Of a DNA stretch of 9,997 nt, positions 6,643-9,997 are shown piece by piece; within the stretch, counting starts at the first letter, position 1, and the number at the start of each line of letters is the position of its first letter. Where the stretch lies: positions 1 to 9,997 of the forward strand of contig JAFVEW010000209.1 of assembly GCA_017475805.1 (NCBI GenBank). Direction: 5' to 3'. Below the pieces are notes generated by a model. That model was not told the origin of the DNA, did no database searches, and was given only the letters and a program-made list of their open reading frames with translations. The translations under genes and the position numbers were made by a program. Origin of the DNA: Synergistaceae bacterium. Its GTDB lineage: Bacteria; Synergistota; Synergistia; Synergistales; Aminobacteriaceae.

Positions 6643-7665
6643 ATGGCATTATTCGCGCAGGATAAAAACTTAGCTATGGAACTTGTCCGTTCTGCTGAAG
6701 CTGCCGTAATGGCTTCGGGACGCTGGTTCGGTCTGGGCGACAAAAATGAAGTTGACCGCGCTGCAGTCGAAGCTATGCGTTACGTTCTTCACGGTGTCGA
6801 TATGAAAGGCGTTGTAGTAATCGGCGAAGGCGAAAAGGATGAAGCTCCGATGTTATTCAACGGCGAAGAAGTCGGAACAGGTCAAGGCCCTGAAATGGAT
6901 ATTGCCGTTGATCCTATCGACGGAACAAGATTAATGGCTCAAGGCCAAGACGGTGCTATCAGCGTAATCGCGGCAGCTCCGAGAGGCTCAATGTTCAGCC
7001 CTGATAATTTATTTTATCTTAACAAAATCGTAACAGGCCCGGAAGCAGCAGGTTATATTGATATTCAAGCTCCCGTTGAGTTCAATGTAAGAATCGTCGC
7101 AAAAGCTAAGGGCAAAGCTATTCATGAAACTACGGTCGTTATGTTAGACAGACCGAGAAACCGTGAAATTTTAGAAAAAGTCCGCGCTATGGGTGCCCGT
7201 ATAAGATTAATCGGAGACGGCGACGTAGCAGGCGCGTTGATGACCTCATTGCCGGGACGCGAGACAGCTGACTTATTGTTAGGCATCGGCGGCTCACCTG
7301 AAGCAGTCATAACGGCTTGCGCTATGAAATGTTTAGGCGCAAATATGCAGTGTCAGCCATATTTCAGGAACGAAGAAGACGAAGCAAAAGCTAAAGAGCG
7401 CGGCTTAACTCAAGATACGATTTTGACGATTGACGATTTAGTAAAGAGCGATAATGTTTTCTTTGCGGCGGCAGGCGGCTCGGACGGTGATTTATTAAGA
7501 GGCGTTCACTATCATGGAGCACATATCGCTACAAATTCTCTTTGCATGAGAAGCAGCTCCGGCACTATTAGATTTATTGACGCTCTTCACTCGCAGAAGA
7601 AATTAGCAGAAATGGGCGGCAATATTGCCTACGATCCTAACGTCAAAGAGGAGCTGGGCTTATAA
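6643..7665 (+). CDS. glpX: Class II fructose-1,6-bisphosphatase GlpX
   Basis: A 340-residue cytoplasmic phosphatase that converts fructose 1,6-bisphosphate to fructose 6-phosphate in gluconeogenesis, needing Mn or Mg. Motifs in order are GRWFGLGDKNEVD (26-38, with D33), GEGEKDEAPM (61-70), DPIDGTR (90-96, metal ligands D90 and D93), GDGDVAGA (191-198) and GIGGSPE (214-220, with catalytic-site Glu E220). Length and motifs match E. coli GlpX (336 aa) throughout. ATG 6643 is chosen because GAGGGAGGA (6624-6632) lies 10 nt upstream and the protein then begins in the family's usual way. An in-frame TTG at 6622 would place the SD inside the coding region. Its position after uxuAB fits growth on sugar acids, when hexose phosphates must be made by gluconeogenesis. 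Some family members also act on sedoheptulose bisphosphate. Confidence 0.95.
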   Translation: MALFAQDKNLAMELVRSAEAAVMASGRWFGLGDKNEVDRAAVEAMRYVLHGVDMKGVVVIGEGEKDEAPMLFNGEEVGTGQGPEMDIAVDPIDGTRLMAQGQDGAISVIAAAPRGSMFSPDNLFYLNKIVTGPEAAGYIDIQAPVEFNVRIVAKAKGKAIHETTVVMLDRPRNREILEKVRAMGARIRLIGDGDVAGALMTSLPGRETADLLLGIGGSPEAVITACAMKCLGANMQCQPYFRNEEDEAKAKERGLTQDTILTIDDLVKSDNVFFAAAGGSDGDLLRGVHYHGAHIATNSLCMRSSSGTIRFIDALHSQKKLAEMGGNIAYDPNVKEELGL

Positions 7666-7668
7666 ATA

Positions 7669-7726
7669 ATTAGGAATTAGGAGTTAGGAAGCAGGAAGTA
7701 AAAAAATTTCTCTCTTAGCTCCTAAT
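7669..7726. repeat. Heptad-repeat array folding into a hairpin, copy 2
   Basis: Three perfect 7-bp units, ATTAGGA, ATTAGGA, GTTAGGA (7669-7689), are followed by a decayed unit, AGCAGGA. The stretch 7676-7689 pairs with 7713-7726 in a 14-bp stem with two G-T wobbles. Its inner part, GAAG (7695-7698), can also pair with TTTC (7707-7710). Unit sequence and design are the same as at 25-74: an array, then an inverted partner of its last units across an A-rich loop. It begins 4 nt after the glpX stop. A run of five T lies 4 nt beyond the stem, so a poor terminator role for glpX is possible but not typical. Confidence 0.7.
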
Positions 7727-7728
7727 AA

Positions 7729-7744
7729 AATTTTTATAAAAATT
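7729..7744. promoter_or_regulatory. Perfect 16-bp AT-only palindrome just before the dedA SD
   Basis: AATTTTTATAAAAATT reads identically on both strands. It ends 1 nt before the AGGAG region of dedA (CAGGAG, 7745-7750) and contains TATAAA (7735-7740), a 5-of-6 -10 hexamer without a credible -35. It could be an operator or core promoter, or simply chance in AT-rich DNA. Confidence 0.3.
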
Positions 7745-7762
7745 CAGGAGTGAAAAATTAAT

Positions 7763-8374
7763 ATGAATTTAATCGGCGCACTTACAGAATGGCTCGTGAA
7801 TACTATAGGCAGCATGGGCTACACTGGAATAATCTCGCTGATGTTTCTTGAGTCATCTTTCTTTCCGTTTCCAAGTGAAGTCGTTATGCCGCCTGCAGGC
7901 TATCTCGCATGGAAGGGCGAAATGTCTTTGTCGCTCGTCTTAATTTCTGGAATAGCCGGAAGCCTTTTAGGTGCGCTGTTTAATTACTGGGTCGCTGTGA
8001 AATTAGGGCGGCCTTTTTTGCTTCGTTACGGAAAATATTTTTTCGTTTCGACTGAGTCTATCGAAAAAGCCGACGAATTTTTTTCTAAGCATGGCCACGT
8101 CAGCACGCTTGTTGGAAGATTATTGCCTGTAATTCGTCAATATATTTCGCTTCCCGCAGGGATTGCCCGAATGCCAATGAAAACTTTTATGTTATTTACG
8201 ACTATCGGCGCAGGTTCGTGGGTATGTGTTTTAACTTTTGCAGGTTATTTACTCGGTGAACATCAAGATTTATTGAAAGAATATTTACATGTTATAACGC
8301 TCGGCTGTATCGCGATAGCTTTAATAATCGGCGGCGGCTATTATTTATTCTTAAAGAGGCGTAAAAAATCATGA
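7763..8374 (+). CDS. DedA family (VTT/SNARE-associated domain) membrane protein
   Basis: A 203-residue integral membrane protein of the DedA family (PF09335). Members are linked to lipid-carrier or phospholipid translocation, envelope homeostasis and resistance to membrane stress. Several hydrophobic stretches are seen at about 15-30, 55-78, 143-165 and 176-197. The acidic motif [17 protein letters not shown] (30-46) gives E30 and E39 in a re-entrant-like segment. The second family motif, [16 protein letters not shown] (118-133), has R119 and R125. The C-terminus is basic (KRRKKS). AGGAG (7746-7750) lies 12 nt before ATG. It overlaps comM by 4 nt, so the two are coupled, though no functional link is obvious. 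Substrate cannot be told from sequence, and I give no symbol because DedA paralogues are not separable here. Confidence 0.9.
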   Translation: MNLIGALTEWLVNTIGSMGYTGIISLMFLESSFFPFPSEVVMPPAGYLAWKGEMSLSLVLISGIAGSLLGALFNYWVAVKLGRPFLLRYGKYFFVSTESIEKADEFFSKHGHVSTLVGRLLPVIRQYISLPAGIARMPMKTFMLFTTIGAGSWVCVLTFAGYLLGEHQDLLKEYLHVITLGCIAIALIIGGGYYLFLKRRKKS

Positions 8375-9876
8375 GCGGAGTTTTAGGCGTAACTCTGCGA
8401 GGAATGGAAGCTCTGCCTGTTGAGGTTGAAGTCGAAATCACGGGCGGACTTTTTGCTATTTCAATAGTTGGAATGCCTGACGTTGCAGTTCGAGAATCAA
8501 AAGAAAGAGTCCGGGCCGCTCTGCGTTCTTTAGGCTTGACGCTTAAGGGGCGAATTTCTGTTAATCTTGCTCCTGCTGACATTCCTAAAGAAGGTGCGCT
8601 TTTAGATTTGCCGATAGCTCTTGGAATGATGAAGGCCGCAGGAACTCTCTCGAATTTTCCTAAAGGTTTATATATGGGCGAGCTTGCTCTTGACGGGCGA
8701 TTAAGACGCGTTAGAGGAGCTGTACCCGCCGCGTTTTTAGCAAGAAAATTAAATTTGCCGCTTTATGTTCCGAATGAAAACGCTGAAGAAGTCGCTTTAG
8801 TTCAAGGTGTCGAAGCATATTGCGCCGATAGTCTTACAGAACTTGCAATGATGTTGACGGGAGCTGAAGAGCCTCGTCCTGTTCCGCCTGCTTATATTCC
8901 TGATGTAAATTCTTTAACTGCAGACCCCGATTTTGCGGACATTAAAGGCCAAGCGGCTGCTCGTCGTGCTGCAGAAATTGCTGCTGCTGGTCATCATAAT
9001 TTGCTTTTAGTCGGCTCGCCTGGTAGCGGAAAAACTTTAATCGCTAAGGCTATAGCAGGAATTTTGCCGCCGTTGACTGACGAAGAATTAGTCGAGACTC
9101 TTTTAGTCCGCAGTACTTTAGGAATGGATACGAAGCCGACCCGCGAACGGCCTTTTAGGACTGTTCATTTTACAGCAAGCACTGTTTCAATTTGCGGAGG
9201 CGGAAATAATTTAAGACCCGGCGAAGTTTCTTTAGCTCATCGAGGCGTTTTATTTTTAGACGAGTATACTGAATTTAGACGCGATTTAACTGAAAGTCTC
9301 CGTGCTCCGATTGAAGACGGAGTTGTAAGCGTCAGCAGAGCCGCCGGGACTGTTCAATATCCGTCGCGGGTTTTATTAGTCTTAGCGGCTAATCCGTGTG
9401 CTTGCGGTTATTTCGGCGATCCTACGATGCAGTGTAAATGTTCGGCTCTTGATATTGAAAGATACAAGCGCAAACTTTCAGGCCCTATCATGGATAGAAT
9501 TGATTTACAAATTCATGTGCCGAGATTAACTCCCGAAGAATTATTATCGTTCACAAATAAAGATAATCCGCCGGAGTCAAGCGCGGTAATCCGTGAGAGA
9601 GTTGTTAAAGCCCGGAAAATTCAACAGGAACGTTGGCGCGAATATAATTTAGTTTGTAACGCTGAATTGCCGGAGAAATTAGTTAAACGCTGCTTGATTT
9701 TAAGCGAGGACTCAAGAAATTATTTAGCTATGATGGCCGCGAAATTAAATCTATCGGGACGAGGTTTAAGCCGTGTCTTAAAAGTCTCCCGAACGATTGC
9801 AGACTTAGCAGGCGAAGAAGAAATTTCAAAAAGACACTTAGCTGAAGCCTTGATGTATCGTCAGCAAAGTAATTGA
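8371..9876 (+). CDS. comM: YifB/ComM family Mg-chelatase-like AAA+ ATPase
   Basis: A 501-residue AAA+ protein. In naturally competent bacteria ComM is a hexameric helicase that drives branch migration during integration of taken-up DNA; many non-competent species also carry it. The N-terminal Lon-protease-like domain (about 1-165) includes [18 protein letters not shown] (34-51), [11 protein letters not shown] (65-75) and [14 protein letters not shown] (103-116), with no protease function expected. The ATPase core has IKGQ (191-194), Walker A GSPGSGKT (215-222), Walker [11 protein letters not shown] (293-302), a Cys cluster [10 protein letters not shown] with CKC (341-350, 355-357) and GPIMDRIDL (371-379, with R376). 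The C-terminal domain has [18 protein letters not shown] (462-479). Walker B has YT where many ComM proteins have LP, but the catalytic D297 and E298 are kept. Length is typical. The start overlaps the dedA stop (ATGA), with AGAGG at 8355-8359. Confidence 0.93.
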   Translation: MSGVLGVTLRGMEALPVEVEVEITGGLFAISIVGMPDVAVRESKERVRAALRSLGLTLKGRISVNLAPADIPKEGALLDLPIALGMMKAAGTLSNFPKGLYMGELALDGRLRRVRGAVPAAFLARKLNLPLYVPNENAEEVALVQGVEAYCADSLTELAMMLTGAEEPRPVPPAYIPDVNSLTADPDFADIKGQAAARRAAEIAAAGHHNLLLVGSPGSGKTLIAKAIAGILPPLTDEELVETLLVRSTLGMDTKPTRERPFRTVHFTASTVSICGGGNNLRPGEVSLAHRGVLFLDEYTEFRRDLTESLRAPIEDGVVSVSRAAGTVQYPSRVLLVLAANPCACGYFGDPTMQCKCSALDIERYKRKLSGPIMDRIDLQIHVPRLTPEELLSFTNKDNPPESSAVIRERVVKARKIQQERWREYNLVCNAELPEKLVKRCLILSEDSRNYLAMMAAKLNLSGRGLSRVLKVSRTIADLAGEEEISKRHLAEALMYRQQSN

Positions 9877-9904
9877 GAATTTAGGATATTTTAAGCTAAA
9901 AAAT

Positions 9905-9934
9905 AAAGCCGTCTTGTTTTGAGACGACTTTTTT
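9905..9934. terminator. Probable bidirectional terminator after comM
   Basis: CGTCT (9910-9914) pairs with AGACG (9922-9926). A C-A mismatch separates it from an outer helix, AAAG (9905-9908) with CTTT (9928-9931). A T-G pair closes the loop GTTTT. T-rich DNA follows on the + strand (TTTTTTATTTT, 9929-9939). On the - strand the exit side also reads as a T-run (complement of the A-rich 9895-9907). It could therefore end comM and a convergent gene from the right. Confidence 0.8.
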
Positions 9935-9997
9935 ATTTTGCTCTGTTGTTTTTCATTCGGTGTGAACGCACTATTCGCACCATGCGGACACGTATTA
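9933..9997 (-). CDS. Possible C-terminal end of a convergent gene (partial)
   Basis: On the - strand one frame is open from the window edge for 20 residues and then stops at TAA (9933-9935). The peptide is strongly basic, reading IRVRMVRIVRSHRMKNNRAK. The stretch 9958-9992 is clearly more GC-rich than the intergenic DNA of this window, which suggests coding sequence, and the stop sits right at a terminator that works in both directions. I do not recognise the protein. A second - strand frame is also open here but runs on through the terminator into comM antisense, so it is less likely. With so short a piece this may be coincidence. Confidence 0.35.
   Translation of the reverse strand, partial: IRVRMVRIVRSHRMKNNRAK

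Noticed and set aside
8292..8582. Minus-strand open frame of 96 codons over the dedA-comM junction
   Set aside because: Antisense to two overlapping real genes, Arg/Ser-rich, with no SD or recognisable motif.
9959..9981. Perfect 8-bp inverted repeat with a 7-nt loop (GGTGTGAA ... TTCGCACC)
   Set aside because: Considered as a terminator, attachment site or CRISPR repeat. There is no T-run, no second copy in the window, and it falls in what is probably coding sequence of a convergent gene, so it may be incidental.

Overview
The window is a gene-dense piece of a bacterial chromosome. Nine complete genes lie on the + strand, and a short possible gene end lies on the - strand at the right edge. 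Base composition is moderately AT-rich and the intergenic stretches are very AT-rich. Shine-Dalgarno sites are clear, with GGAG/GAGG cores, and genes often overlap by 1-4 nt. The set yajC-secD-secF, a class II fructose-bisphosphatase (GlpX) and a long-chain UxuB suggests an anaerobic, possibly gut-associated bacterium. Synergistota is my best guess and a Firmicutes-like lineage the main alternative. This is inference from gene style and order, not a database match.

Layout. (1) 1-113: intergenic leader with an array of 7-bp repeats that folds into a long hairpin. (2) 114-2759: yajC, secD, secF, the accessory Sec translocase operon; secD and secF overlap by 4 nt. (3) 2760-2925: intergenic region with a rho-independent terminator after secF and a likely extended -10 promoter for the next unit. 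(4) 2926-6574: ddl (D-Ala-D-Ala ligase), uxuA and uxuB, packed tightly and probably co-transcribed. A terminator hairpin follows uxuB. (5) 6643-7665: glpX, which starts just after that hairpin. (6) 7666-7762: a second heptad-repeat hairpin and a perfect 16-bp AT palindrome. (7) 7763-9876: dedA-family membrane protein and comM (YifB), overlapping by 4 nt. (8) 9877-9997: a terminator that looks bidirectional, then a possible C-terminal end of a convergent gene.

How the genes work together. SecD, SecF and YajC form the membrane subcomplex that assists SecYEG-dependent protein export. UxuB and UxuA catalyse consecutive steps of hexuronate breakdown, fructuronate to mannonate to 2-keto-3-deoxygluconate, so the cell probably uses glucuronate-type sugars. 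GlpX provides the gluconeogenic phosphatase needed when growing on such carbon sources. Ddl makes the D-Ala-D-Ala terminus of peptidoglycan precursors. DedA and ComM are a lipid-flippase-type membrane protein and a branch-migration helicase of DNA uptake and recombination.

I found no mobile element, CRISPR array, tRNA, rRNA or convincing new system. The features most worth a second look are the paired heptad-repeat hairpin elements, an Asp-to-Asn change at a conserved SecF membrane position, and the terminator that abuts the glpX ribosome binding site.
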